From assembly GCA_016935665.1 (NCBI GenBank), contig JAFGQN010000049.1, positions 1 through 58,488 of the forward strand: 58,488 nucleotides of DNA. Reading direction: 5' to 3'. Numbering within the stretch: position 1 is the stretch's first letter; every line of letters begins with the position of its first letter. Position numbers and translations under genes: made by a program. Positions 45,874 to 54,353 of the stretch are shown in pieces. The stretch is from Deltaproteobacteria bacterium (GTDB taxonomy: Bacteria; Myxococcota_A; Polyangia; JAAYKL01). The notes beneath the pieces are model-generated. The model had not been told where the DNA came from, made no database searches, and worked only from the letters and a program-made list of their open reading frames with translations.

Positions 45874-46574
45874 CTGCCTCATCTTTGACCATTACCGACG
45901 TTGCACTGCGGGAGGTGACCAAACTGTATGGCCCCCGGCGGGCATTGTTTAACATATCGCTGGAAGCACACAGCGGTGACGTAATTGGTATCATAGGACA
46001 AAATGGCGCGGGAAAGTCTACGTTGTTGTCGATATTATCCATGCTGATGAAGCCAACTGCGGGCGTGCTGGAGCTGAATGGGCACCCGGCGCAGCCACAT
46101 CTGAGGGCGCGTTTTGGTATTCTGTCCCATCAGCCACTGGTGTATCCCGAGCTTACCTGCGATGAGAATCTGTCCATTTATGCGTCCCTTTGTGGCGTTG
46201 ATGCCAGCGTTGTTGAACGGCTGCGGGAACGTCTGGATTTGTCTGACTTTTTTTCGGACAGACCTGCAGGTGTGCTGTCGCGCGGGCAATTGCAGCGGTT
46301 GGCTTTGGCAAGGGCGTTGGTGGCCACTCCGGATGTGCTCCTGCTGGATGAGCCTTCCTCCGGGCTGGATCGCCAGTCCACATTCCTCATCGAGCAAATT
46401 GTCGATGAGCATCGCGATATCGGCGGAATTGCGTTCATGGTGTCGCACGACCCTTTGCTGGTGGCGTCTCTGTGCTCTCGCATAGTTATGCTGACGCTCG
46501 GAAAAGTGACGGGGGAAGTGGGCACAGGCAGCGCCTCGCAAATCGCTAAGATGCTGGAACGAGGGCGCATATGA
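45870..46574 (+). CDS. ccmA: Heme exporter ABC ATPase, CcmA type
   Basis: The product has 234 residues. Walker A is GQNGAGKSTLLS, the signature is LSRGQLQRLALARAL, and Walker B is VLLLDEPSSGLD. It is followed by a switch His in VSHDPLL. CcmA works with CcmB (next gene) to release holo-CcmE in cytochrome c maturation. It overlaps ccmF and ccmB by four bases each. The identity as CcmA rests on this context; alone it would be a generic ABC ATPase. Confidence 0.9.
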   Translation: MTASSLTITDVALREVTKLYGPRRALFNISLEAHSGDVIGIIGQNGAGKSTLLSILSMLMKPTAGVLELNGHPAQPHLRARFGILSHQPLVYPELTCDENLSIYASLCGVDASVVERLRERLDLSDFFSDRPAGVLSRGQLQRLALARALVATPDVLLLDEPSSGLDRQSTFLIEQIVDEHRDIGGIAFMVSHDPLLVASLCSRIVMLTLGKVTGEVGTGSASQIAKMLERGRI

Positions 46575-47248
46575 ACTGGATTCAATCCGCATGGTGCATC
46601 TATAAAAAAGATTTGCTGATTGAGCGCAAGAGCGGTCAGATTGTGCCCACCACGTTTGTGTTTGCATTACTGGTGGTGGTGTTGAGTGCCTTTGCGTTCG
46701 ATCTCAACAAAGCCGCTGCCACCACCACTGGTGCGGGTGCGCTTTGGATTGCCATCTGTTTTGCCGGAGTGTTGGCGGTCAGTCGCAGCTATCTTAAAGA
46801 ACGCGATATGGGAGTGTGGTCCGGACTGTTGCTCACACCCGCGTCCAAAACCGGTTTTTATTTGGGAAAGATGATGGGACTGTCCACATTTCTACTGTTG
46901 GTGGCCATACTGCTGCTCCCGCTGGTGGAGCTGTTTTTTCATGTTCCGCTGTTGTCGCATCTGCATCTGGTGGCGCCGGTTCTGCTGTTGGGCATTCTGG
47001 GATTTTGCGCAGCGGGGGCATTATTTGGCGCGATGATCGTCCGCACCTCCGTTCGGGACCTGGTGCTGGGCATTATTCTGCTGCCACTGGTATCGCCTGT
47101 GTTAATTCTTTGCTCAAAGGCAACGCAGTTGGCGGTGAGCGGTGCATCCCTGGGGGCGGTAATGGAATACCTGCAGCTGGTGGCGGTGGTGGACATCCTG
47201 TTTCTGGTCATTGGTATGTGGTTGTTTGAAGCGTTGATGGAAGATTAA
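46571..47248 (+). CDS. ccmB: Heme exporter membrane protein CcmB
   Basis: The product has 225 residues with six membrane helices. The family phrases ERKSGQIVPTTFVFALLVVV, SRSYLKERDMGVWSGLLLTP and GIILLPLVSPVLILCSKAT are typical of CcmB. It is the membrane half of the CcmAB transporter. It overlaps ccmA by 4 bases. No ccmC follows. Confidence 0.93.
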   Translation: MNWIQSAWCIYKKDLLIERKSGQIVPTTFVFALLVVVLSAFAFDLNKAAATTTGAGALWIAICFAGVLAVSRSYLKERDMGVWSGLLLTPASKTGFYLGKMMGLSTFLLLVAILLLPLVELFFHVPLLSHLHLVAPVLLLGILGFCAAGALFGAMIVRTSVRDLVLGIILLPLVSPVLILCSKATQLAVSGASLGAVMEYLQLVAVVDILFLVIGMWLFEALMED

Positions 47249-47435
47249 AGGACGCTCTTCCAGATTTTTTCACATTCGTGTTGTGAATTCCTGAGTCATC
47301 GCTGTTGAATTGTGCAATTTTTTGAAAATAGTGAAAAAAAAATGTGGAAATTTTTGCGACCGTCCTTGACCGGTGTTAGATTGGGTTTAAACAAAGTTCG
47401 TTATCATCATAAATTTTGACCGATGGAGGAGTGTC

Positions 47436-47768
47436 ATGGCGACAACGAGCAAAAAGAAATCAACAACCACTACAAAAACCACCAAAAAGGCGAGCGCTGC
47501 CAAAGCAACAGCGAAAACTGCAGCTCCAGCTAAAAAAAGTAACTCAAAAGCAGCCGCACCCAAATCGACCGCCAAAAAAGCGTCCTCTGGGAACGGTACG
47601 GGCAAGGCAAAACATTCGTCCTTATCAAGAAGCAAATCGGACAATATCGTTACGCATGATATGATCGCATCGAAGGCGTATCTCATCTGGGCGCAAAACG
47701 GTTATCCGAATGGAATGGAAATGCAGAACTGGCTGCAGGCGGAACAGGAGCTCCAGACCAGTCGCTAA
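47436..47768 (+). CDS. Histone H1-like Lys/Ala-rich protein with DUF2934 domain
   Basis: The product has 110 residues. Residues 1-65 are almost only Lys, Ala, Thr and Ser (KKASAAKATAKTAAPAKK), like bacterial H1-type DNA-binding proteins. The last 40 residues match the short DUF2934 motif (HDMIASKAYLIWAQNGYPNG then WLQAEQEL). The protein may bind DNA or RNA through the basic tail. ATG 47436 has GGAGGAG upstream. It stands alone. The meaning of DUF2934 is not known. Confidence 0.82.
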   Translation: MATTSKKKSTTTTKTTKKASAAKATAKTAAPAKKSNSKAAAPKSTAKKASSGNGTGKAKHSSLSRSKSDNIVTHDMIASKAYLIWAQNGYPNGMEMQNWLQAEQELQTSR

Positions 47769-48176
47769 CCGAGTGCGGTTTTACTGTATTTTGGGGTTCG
47801 GCGAACCGGTTCCGTCTGGAAATTGGGGGGGAGCCCAAAAGCAGTGTAATTGAGGGTGCTTCGCCTTACCGTTTTGTCTCACAGACGGGCGTTGATTCGA
47901 AAAATTAATCAATACATTCAAAGACGGCAATAAGTTTCGTTTGGAACAGTACAGTTGTGCGCGCCGACCATTGACTCCACACAAATTGTTTATTATGCAA
48001 GCCTCTTGCTTTTTAAGACGCCATTCTTTTAAGAAGACAACGGGCGGGAAAATGGTAATATGCCTCTTTACAAAAAAATGTGGGTTCATCTTGAAACGGC
48101 TGGCACGATTTAAGATGTGCCAGGGAACAATGACACGATTATAAATTCGTAATACTGGAAAACAGGCGATAATTCA
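47769..48176. other. Intergenic region before the HelD-like gene
   Basis: This 408-bp gap has a short hairpin (GGTTC-GGC-GAACC near 47796-47808) about 28 bases after the H1-like gene, which may help end its transcript. The rest is AT-rich with no convincing ORF or RNA gene. The promoter of the helicase gene probably lies near 48090-48160. Confidence 0.35.
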
Positions 48177-50471
48177 GTGAGTGACGATTCGAAAATAAAG
48201 CAAGTGATTCAGGAGGAGCAGGAATTGCTCTCCAGGGTAGTGGTACATCTGACAACTTCCTCCAGAAAATCCAGTGTATACGCAGACTATGACGCGGAAC
48301 TAATCGAGTTGCGCGATGCAATTGCAGAAGCGCTTCCCGAAGACGTCCCGTCTCTCGTGGAGCAGATGACGCGCCTGCAGGCCATCGCCGCTCAAAGAGG
48401 TCAGGGCGAAGATGTGCCCGTTGACCCCGCGAGTCCGTATTTTGGGCATATGCAACTGGAAGAAAATGGAGAAATTCGAGACGTGCTGTTGGGTAAACGA
48501 ACCTATATTTCTCCGGGAGACGGCATCCGTATTGTGGATTGGCGAAATGCGCCTGTGAGCCGCATGTATTATTGTTACGATGAAGGTGACGATTACGAGG
48601 AGAGTTTTGGTGGCAAGTTTCGCAGCGGAACCATCACCACCCGGCGATCGGTCACCATCACGCAGGGAAACCTGAAGCGGGTGGATTGTCCCGTGGGCAC
48701 GCTGGTTAAAAAGGGCGATGAGTGGATTCGGTTGCGAGATGCGGGGGCAAAGCTCTTTGGGGGACAGGGCAGCGCCATTCGCGCTAAAAAAACCGGCAAG
48801 CTGGGCGTGGACGCCCTGGGAGATTTCAGACAGGACAAGCACCTGCCGGAGATTTCAGCACTGCTCGACAAAGAACAGTTTGCACTAATATCCAGTGATT
48901 TCGATGAACTGCTGGCCGTGCAGGGGAGCGCCGGTTCGGGTAAAACAACCGTGGGACTCCATCGCATCGCCTATTTGGCCTACAGCAAGACGGCCCGGCT
49001 GAAACCTGGCAACATGGCGATCATCGTTCTCAATAGCGCTCTGGCATCCTATGTGGCCGATGTACTGCCGTCGCTGGGGGTACGGGGCGTCAAGGTGTTT
49101 ACCTTCGAAAACTGGTGTTCACGGATGCGCAAAAAGCACATTCCCGGTTTGCCGGCCATTTACAGCGAATGGACGCCATCCATTGTGTCCCGGGTGAAAA
49201 AGCATCCGGCACTCTTGCGCATTCTTGCACAATGGGTGGACATGCAGGATGAGCGGGAAACCCAAAAGATGCTGGAATCCGTGAGTGGGTACAAAGATGC
49301 GGGGCGCGTGGAAAAAGCCTGGCAGGCTATCTTGAGAATGCCTATTGAGGTGCGCCGCCGCCGCATGCTGAAGTGGCTGGATGGCGAAGTGCGCATCGGT
49401 AGAGATAACGGTGATCACATCGACAGCAAGACCGCCATCGCACTGGATTTGGCGTTGCAGCGCATGGGCGACGTCACGGATGAGGTGGTGAACGACTGGG
49501 CGGATTTGTTTACCGACAAACATCAGTTGAAGCACATGTTTGAAACCCACGCGCCTGCGGAATTTACAGAGACCGAATTGGATAGAGTTCATCAGTGGTG
49601 CACCGACTCGTACAAAAAGATTTTTGAAGAGATGGACAATGATAGCGACGAAGAAGTGGATGAGGACGAACGCGCCACTCTGGATCGTGAAGACGACACC
49701 ATTTTACTCAGGCTTTTCCAGCTAAAAAAAGGGTGGTTGCGGGAAGGGGGGCGTCGGCTGGAATACGACCACATGATGGTGGACGAAGTGCAGGACTTCA
49801 GCGCCCTCGAAGTGCGGATGCTCATTGAAACGGTGGGGAGAAATCGGCCCGTGACTCTGGCGGGCGATACCGCGCAGAAAATTGTACGGGAGGGCGGATT
49901 CGACGACTGGCAAACGTTCATAGACGACCTGGGCGTCAAAAATGCCCGGCTGGAGCCGCTGAAAATCGCCTATCGCTCCACCATTGAGGTGATGCACGTT
50001 GCCCGCGAAGTGCTGGGCCCTCTGGCCGGAGATGAATCCATTGCCACCCGCCATGGGGCGCCGGTGGAGGTTCATCAGTTTTCAGACCCGGGCCAGGCCG
50101 TGGACTTTTTAGGGACCTCGCTTCGGGAGTTGTTCATCCGGGAACCGCTGGCCAATGTGGCGGTGATTGCCCGTCACGTCAACCAGGCAAAGCTGTACTA
50201 TCAGGGGCTGAAAAAGGCCGAGATTCCAAGGCTTCGTCTGGTGGTGGAACAGGATTTCTCCTTCACTCCGGGGATTGAAGTGACCGAGATACGCCAGGTG
50301 AAGGGACTGGAATTTGATTATGTGGTTATGGTGGAATGCAACGATGATTCCTATCCACTCACCGATGAGTCCCGCCATCTGATGCACGTGGGAATGACCC
50401 GCGCCGCACACCAGCTCTGGTTGATCACCACGGCCACACCTTCGGCCCTGATTCCTAAAAGTTTGCTTTGA
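48177..50471 (+). CDS. HelD-like superfamily I helicase (UvrD/Rep-like)
   Basis: The product has 764 residues. An N-terminal helical arm of about 100 residues precedes a SF1 motor. Walker A is VQGSAGSGKTTVGLHRIAYL near residue 244, Walker B is MMVDEVQDFSALE, then TLAGDTAQKI, IAYRST and a C-terminal MHVGMTRAAHQLWLITT. The long N-terminal part and the gap between motifs resemble HelD, which removes stalled RNA polymerase, more than UvrD. The GTG start at 48177 has AGGCGA upstream. The partner in vivo is not certain. Confidence 0.85.
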   Translation: MSDDSKIKQVIQEEQELLSRVVVHLTTSSRKSSVYADYDAELIELRDAIAEALPEDVPSLVEQMTRLQAIAAQRGQGEDVPVDPASPYFGHMQLEENGEIRDVLLGKRTYISPGDGIRIVDWRNAPVSRMYYCYDEGDDYEESFGGKFRSGTITTRRSVTITQGNLKRVDCPVGTLVKKGDEWIRLRDAGAKLFGGQGSAIRAKKTGKLGVDALGDFRQDKHLPEISALLDKEQFALISSDFDELLAVQGSAGSGKTTVGLHRIAYLAYSKTARLKPGNMAIIVLNSALASYVADVLPSLGVRGVKVFTFENWCSRMRKKHIPGLPAIYSEWTPSIVSRVKKHPALLRILAQWVDMQDERETQKMLESVSGYKDAGRVEKAWQAILRMPIEVRRRRMLKWLDGEVRIGRDNGDHIDSKTAIALDLALQRMGDVTDEVVNDWADLFTDKHQLKHMFETHAPAEFTETELDRVHQWCTDSYKKIFEEMDNDSDEEVDEDERATLDREDDTILLRLFQLKKGWLREGGRRLEYDHMMVDEVQDFSALEVRMLIETVGRNRPVTLAGDTAQKIVREGGFDDWQTFIDDLGVKNARLEPLKIAYRSTIEVMHVAREVLGPLAGDESIATRHGAPVEVHQFSDPGQAVDFLGTSLRELFIREPLANVAVIARHVNQAKLYYQGLKKAEIPRLRLVVEQDFSFTPGIEVTEIRQVKGLEFDYVVMVECNDDSYPLTDESRHLMHVGMTRAAHQLWLITTATPSALIPKSLL

Positions 50472-50481
50472 ACCAATTATT

Positions 50482-50510
50482 TGAAACGTTTCGTTGATTC
50501 GTTTGAAACA
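50482..50510. promoter_or_regulatory. TGAAAC boxes upstream of the sigma-54 activator gene
   Basis: TGAAACGTTTC (50482-50492) is a palindrome, and TGAAAC recurs at 50504-50509. The same hexamer and its reverse occur five times upstream of the sigma-54 promoter at 52178. This suggests that the activator also binds before its own gene and controls itself. The nearby GTTGCAAC palindrome (50556-50563) is a further candidate site. Confidence 0.5.
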
Positions 50511-50637
50511 TATTGTTGCAATCTGACAGATGTGCGTTAAAACCCCATAGAGAGTGTTGCAACGGATGTTGTGAGTATTCTCACTGGAAAGGAAGGGGCG
50601 CGCTGGTCTTCGGCGTATTGACACGCGGGAGACAAAA

Positions 50638-52044
50638 GTGGTCAGATATAACGCGATGAATGTACCTGAAGAGTTGTTTGAACTTGTTTTTCACAGCATT
50701 AATGAAGGCGTGTTCACTGTGGACGATAATTTTCGCATCACCGCCTTTAACAGCGCAGCCGAGAAAATCATTGGGATTCCCGCTGAAATGGCCATCGGCC
50801 GAAAATGCCATGAGGTGTTTAAAGCCAATATCTGTCAGCATCGCTGTGCATTGAAACACACTCTCTCCACTGGAAAGCCCAGTTCTGATATACGGGTGGA
50901 TGTGCTGGATGCCAATATGGACCCTGTTCCCATCGAAGTATCGACCGCCGTGCTCCGTGACAGTCAGGGCAAAATGATAGGCGGTGTGGAGATATTTCGG
51001 GATATTAGCGACATCGAAATGCTTCGAGGCGAATTGAGCCATCGCCATGAGTTCTCTAAAATCATTGGGGCCAGTCGGGCCATTCGGGCGGTGCTCTCCA
51101 TGGTGCCGCAGGTGGCCCAATCGGATGCGTCGGTGCTTATTCAGGGGCAGAGCGGCACAGGCAAGGAGCTGGTGGCGGGCGCCATTCATGAGTTGTCTCG
51201 CCGATGCGACAAGCCGTTTATTCGCGTCAATTGCGCAGCGCTCCCCGATTCACTGCTGGAGTCGGAATTGTTTGGGTATGTAAAAGGGGCATTTACCGGA
51301 GCTGTGAAAGATAAGCCCGGGCGCTTCGAAAAGGCCAATAACGGCACTCTCTTCCTTGATGAAATCGGCGATATATCGCCCGCTTTCCAGGGGAAGCTGC
51401 TGCGTGTGCTGGAAGAGGGAGAGTTTCAGCCCCTGGGCAGCACCAAAACCCATAAGGTGGACGTACGGCTGATATGCGCCACCAACCTGAATCTGGAACA
51501 GATGGTGCGCGAGGGCACATTTCGGGAGGATTTGTATTACCGCATTCGAGTGGTGCCGTTTCACATGCCCTCGCTGGCGGAACGGCGGGAAGATATTCCA
51601 CTGCTCATCGATCATTTCGTCAAACTCATTTCGGCCCGCATGGGCCGCAGGCCTCCGGGATTCAGCCCGCGCACCATGCGTCTGCTCTACGAATACCATT
51701 ACCCGGGCAATGTGCGGGAACTGCGCAACATTCTGGAGCGTGTGCTGGTGCTGTGCAACGGCGACGTGGTGGAGCCCGGCTGTCTGCCTGGCGAACTGTA
51801 CGGTCCGCGTCATGTGGAGGGCTACTGGGATGGAAATGCGACAGAGGCGTCATTGTCTGCGCTCGCCCAGGGCGCTGTCTCCACCCTGCCTCCTCCACCA
51901 GCGGAATATCTGCCCAAAGACCAGGCCATCGCATTGAAGCAGGCGTTGCAGGCCGCCTCGTGGAATCGCAATGTGGCAGCAGAACGTCTGGGTATCAGCC
52001 GCACCACCCTGTGGCGGCGCATGAAGAAGTACGGTCTGGCGTAA
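50638..52044 (+). CDS. PAS-domain sigma-54-dependent transcriptional activator
   Basis: The product has 468 residues. Residues about 8-120 are a PAS sensor (LVFHSINEGVFTVDDNF); inside it is a Cys cluster, CHEVFKANICQHRCALKH (C-x8-C-x3-C), which could bind iron, heme or a redox group. The AAA+ core covers about residues 145-380: GQSGTGKELVAG, the sigma-54 contact GYVKGAFTGAVKDKPG, and TLFLDEIGDIS, FREDLYYRIRVVPFH. A Fis-type helix-turn-helix ends the protein (ERLGISRTTLWRRMKKYGL). GTG 50638 has GGGAG close by. It is next to a sigma-54 promoter and probably controls the orp-like operon, like the DVU2106-type regulator. Confidence 0.93.
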   Translation: MVRYNAMNVPEELFELVFHSINEGVFTVDDNFRITAFNSAAEKIIGIPAEMAIGRKCHEVFKANICQHRCALKHTLSTGKPSSDIRVDVLDANMDPVPIEVSTAVLRDSQGKMIGGVEIFRDISDIEMLRGELSHRHEFSKIIGASRAIRAVLSMVPQVAQSDASVLIQGQSGTGKELVAGAIHELSRRCDKPFIRVNCAALPDSLLESELFGYVKGAFTGAVKDKPGRFEKANNGTLFLDEIGDISPAFQGKLLRVLEEGEFQPLGSTKTHKVDVRLICATNLNLEQMVREGTFREDLYYRIRVVPFHMPSLAERREDIPLLIDHFVKLISARMGRRPPGFSPRTMRLLYEYHYPGNVRELRNILERVLVLCNGDVVEPGCLPGELYGPRHVEGYWDGNATEASLSALAQGAVSTLPPPPAEYLPKDQAIALKQALQAASWNRNVAAERLGISRTTLWRRMKKYGLA

Positions 52045-52056
52045 TCATCCGCTCAT

Positions 52057-52112
52057 TGAAACATGAAACGTGGTGTTGAGATGTGAAACGGTTTGTTTCA
52101 TGTTTTGTTTCA
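52057..52112. promoter_or_regulatory. Upstream activating region: repeated TGAAAC / GTTTCA boxes
   Basis: TGAAAC occurs at 52057, 52064 and 52084, and its reverse GTTTCA at 52095 and 52107. The central pair makes a palindrome, TGAAACGGTTTGTTTCA (52084-52100). They lie about 65-120 bases before the -24 element, the usual place for a sigma-54 activator to bind. Confidence 0.65.
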
Positions 52113-52177
52113 GTTTGTTTGGTGTGCCAGTGCGGGAGCGGCCGTAGTTACTGAGTTATTTGGGGATTTTCCCGCAC

Positions 52178-52193
52178 TGGTACGAACCTTGCG
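52178..52193 (+). promoter_or_regulatory. Sigma-54 promoter of the NifX/MinD operon
   Basis: The sequence TGGTACGAACCTTGCG matches the sigma-54 consensus TGGYACRN4TTGCW at nearly every position. The invariant GG (52179-52180) and GC (52191-52192) are 10 bases apart. Transcription would start about 12 bases after the GC, shortly before the ribosome site AAGGAGG at 52208. Confidence 0.85.
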
Positions 52194-52218
52194 TTTTGAG
52201 TGCCACCAAGGAGGTCTC

Positions 52219-52641
52219 ATGAAAGTCGCAGTTCCCCTTTTTGGCAGCGACGTAGCGCCCCGGTTTGGAGAAGCGGACAGGTTTTTGGTCGCCGAAAGTT
52301 ACCACGGTACGGTGCGGTCAAGAGAGGTGGTTGAAATGGACCGCATTGGTGATTGGATGTTTCGTCTTTCAGAGCTGGAGATGCTGGGCGTCAAAGTGCT
52401 GCTGTGTTGCGGTTTCAACCGCTATTACTGGCCACTGGCCATTGAGCGGGGTATCCGTGTGATAACTGGCGCCACGGGCGATGCCCAAACGCTGGTGAAT
52501 GCGTTTGTACACGGAGAAAAACTGCCACTGCTGCCCTGCTGTGCCTCCCCTGAACAAATTCGTTATCAATGCAGAATCGAACATCGCCGAGAGGATGTGC
52601 GTATGCAGCTTACCTCGGGATTCAACAAACGAAAGGATTAG
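52219..52641 (+). CDS. NifX/NifB-type dinitrogenase cofactor family protein (first of three)
   Basis: The product has 140 residues. The family pattern is seen in MKVAVPLFGSDVAPRFGEAD (start), LGVKVLLCCGFNR and IERGIRVITGATGD. These small domains bind iron-molybdenum or other metal-sulfur clusters; the orange protein of Desulfovibrio (Mo-Cu-S) is a known member. A Cys pair in LLPCCASPEQ may add metal ligands. ATG 52219 has AAGGAGG directly upstream, so a longer in-frame start at 52093 is rejected. It is the first gene after the sigma-54 promoter. Confidence 0.85.
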   Translation: MKVAVPLFGSDVAPRFGEADRFLVAESYHGTVRSREVVEMDRIGDWMFRLSELEMLGVKVLLCCGFNRYYWPLAIERGIRVITGATGDAQTLVNAFVHGEKLPLLPCCASPEQIRYQCRIEHRREDVRMQLTSGFNKRKD

Positions 52642-52643
52642 TT

Positions 52644-52730
52644 ATGCCATTATGTAGTAGAAAAAGACAAATGGGGCAAGGCCCATGCACCGATCGCCAC
52701 ATGGGCGGATTCGGCCAAAGGAGAGGGTGA
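52644..52730 (+). CDS. 28-residue DUF5320-like mini-protein
   Basis: The frame begins ATG 52644, two bases after the previous stop, and ends TGA at 52730, three bases before the next ATG. AAGGA lies 6 bases upstream. The peptide reads MPLCSRKRQMGQGPCTDR followed by HMGGFGQRRG. The spacing GQGP-x-TxR-x-MGG follows the start of DUF5320 proteins (MPxGDxTGPxGxGPMTGRGxG), which often sit beside NifX-type genes. It carries two Cys. It fits the operon spacing exactly. Its role is unknown. Confidence 0.65.
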   Translation: MPLCSRKRQMGQGPCTDRHMGGFGQRRG

Positions 52731-52733
52731 TTT

Positions 52734-53120
52734 ATGGAAGGCAAACGAATTGCAGTGGCGCTGGAGAACAATGGCCAGCCGGACGGCGCTGTGAGCGCAC
52801 ATTTTGGCAGATGTCCTGCTTATGGCGTGTGGCACATTGAAAACGGGGTGCCCGTTAAAAAGGAAATGGTGACCAATCCCTATTTTCAGCAGCACACCCC
52901 AGGTGCGGTTCCCGGGTTTATCCAAACACTGGGCGCCCATGTAATGATTGCCGGCGGCATGGGGCCACGGGCAATCAGTATGTTTGGTGAAATGGGCATC
53001 GAAGTGGTAACCGGCGCCGTGGGAAATCCCGACAAGGTGGTCGCCGCCTGGCATCGCGGCGAACTCAAAGGCATTGCGCCCTGCAACCACGATCATGAGG
53101 ACAGCTGCGGCGGTCATTGA
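52734..53120 (+). CDS. NifX/NifB-type dinitrogenase cofactor family protein (second)
   Basis: The product has 128 residues. It contains IAVALENNGQPDGAVSAHFG, LGAHVMIAGGMGPRAISMF and MGIEVVTGAVGNPDKVVAAW, a standard member of the family. The tail is rich in Cys and His (CNHDHEDSCGGH), a likely metal site. AAAGGAG precedes ATG 52734. It probably binds a metal-sulfur cluster like the orange protein. Confidence 0.9.
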   Translation: MEGKRIAVALENNGQPDGAVSAHFGRCPAYGVWHIENGVPVKKEMVTNPYFQQHTPGAVPGFIQTLGAHVMIAGGMGPRAISMFGEMGIEVVTGAVGNPDKVVAAWHRGELKGIAPCNHDHEDSCGGH

Positions 53121-53130
53121 GAGGAAACCA

Positions 53131-53493
53131 ATGACAGACAAAATTGCGATAAGCGTGTCCTCTGCCGACGGTCTGGTCGCCACCATGGATATGCAGTTTG
53201 GAAGGGCGCCCTTTTTTTTGCTGGTGGATGGCGAGACCCACTCCCCGATAAAGACGCTGTCGAATGATGCGTCACAGGCCGTTCAAGGCGCGGGCACACG
53301 CGTAGCGGTGCTTATGGCGCAAAACGATGTGACCGATGTTATTTCCGGTCAGTTTGGTCCCAGCGCATGTACGGCGCTCGAAGAACTGAATGTGCGGATG
53401 TGGACAGCGCCATCTGGATTGAGTGCACAGGAAGCGCTGTTGGAATTTTCGAAGGGAAATTTGTCCAGACAGAGCATAATGGTGATGCAATGA
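53131..53493 (+). CDS. NifX/NifB-type dinitrogenase cofactor family protein (third)
   Basis: The product has 120 residues. Family marks are IAISVSSADGLVATMDMQFG, RVAVLMAQNDVTDVISGQFG and LNVRMWTAPSGLSAQEALLE. It lacks the Cys/His tail of the second copy. ATG 53131 has GAGAGG upstream. Its stop overlaps the ATG of the first MinD-like gene. Confidence 0.85.
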   Translation: MTDKIAISVSSADGLVATMDMQFGRAPFFLLVDGETHSPIKTLSNDASQAVQGAGTRVAVLMAQNDVTDVISGQFGPSACTALEELNVRMWTAPSGLSAQEALLEFSKGNLSRQSIMVMQ

Positions 53494-54353
53494 AAATTGC
53501 AGTGGCAGGCGCAAAAGGCGGCGTTGGAAAAACACTGGTAGCCACGGCATTGGCGCAATATCTAGGCCGCAGCAATCACCGTGTGGTGTATTGCGATGCG
53601 GACGTGGAAGGGCCCAACGGAAAGCTGTTTTTGCATCCGGATATTGAGCGGGTCCACCCCGGCAGTGTGACAGTGCCAATGCTGAACGCCGCAAAGTGTT
53701 CGGGGTGTGGTACGTGTCAGAGTATTTGCGCATTTAATGCCATTTTGGCGGTGGGCAAAAAGGTAATGGTGTTTTCAGAATTGTGCCACAGCTGCGAGGC
53801 CTGTTTTATTGCCTGTGCCGATGGCATGCTGACACGGCATAACCGCCATGTTGGAAATATTTCCATGGGAATGGCGGGCAACATTCGTTTTTTTGAAGGA
53901 GCACTCAATGTGGGCGAAGCGAGGGTGGCGCCGTTGGTAAGTCAGGTGGTCCACGCCGCGGTCAGGCAAGCTGCGGATTACATTATTATTGATAATCCCC
54001 CCGGTACATCATGTGCGGCGGTGGCCGGACAGGAAGACGCGGACGTGGTGGTGCTGGTCACCGAGCCTACCCCCTTTGGGTTGCACGATTTGAAACTGGC
54101 GCTGGCGTTGGGGCGACGGCTGAACAAGTCGATGCTGGTGGTGTTGAACCGCGCCGATTTGGGAGATGACAAAGATATGATGGCGTATTTGGCATCAGAG
54201 GCAGTGGACCAGGTCGCACGAATTCCGTTTGACAGGCAGATAGCCGTCATGACTGCGGATGGCAAATCACCGCTTGGCTATGTTCCCGCGTTCGATGAAC
54301 AGATGCATCATGTGGCTGCGGCCATTCACAGGCTACAGGAGGCTATCGCATGA
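53490..54353 (+). CDS. MinD/Mrp-like ATPase with inserted double ferredoxin domain (first)
   Basis: The product has 287 residues. The deviant Walker A is AGAKGGVGKTLVAT at the start. Residues about 65-115 are a 2[4Fe-4S] ferredoxin insert: CSGCGTCQSIC and CHSCEACFIAC, all eight Cys present. The second ATPase motif is IIIDNPPGTSC. This class (MinD superfamily ATPase with inserted ferredoxin) is seen in pairs beside NifX-like genes in anaerobes, for example DVU2103/2104 in Desulfovibrio. It likely loads or matures a metal cluster on the NifX-like partners. It overlaps both neighbours by 4 bases. Confidence 0.92.
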   Translation: MKIAVAGAKGGVGKTLVATALAQYLGRSNHRVVYCDADVEGPNGKLFLHPDIERVHPGSVTVPMLNAAKCSGCGTCQSICAFNAILAVGKKVMVFSELCHSCEACFIACADGMLTRHNRHVGNISMGMAGNIRFFEGALNVGEARVAPLVSQVVHAAVRQAADYIIIDNPPGTSCAAVAGQEDADVVVLVTEPTPFGLHDLKLALALGRRLNKSMLVVLNRADLGDDKDMMAYLASEAVDQVARIPFDRQIAVMTADGKSPLGYVPAFDEQMHHVAAAIHRLQEAIA

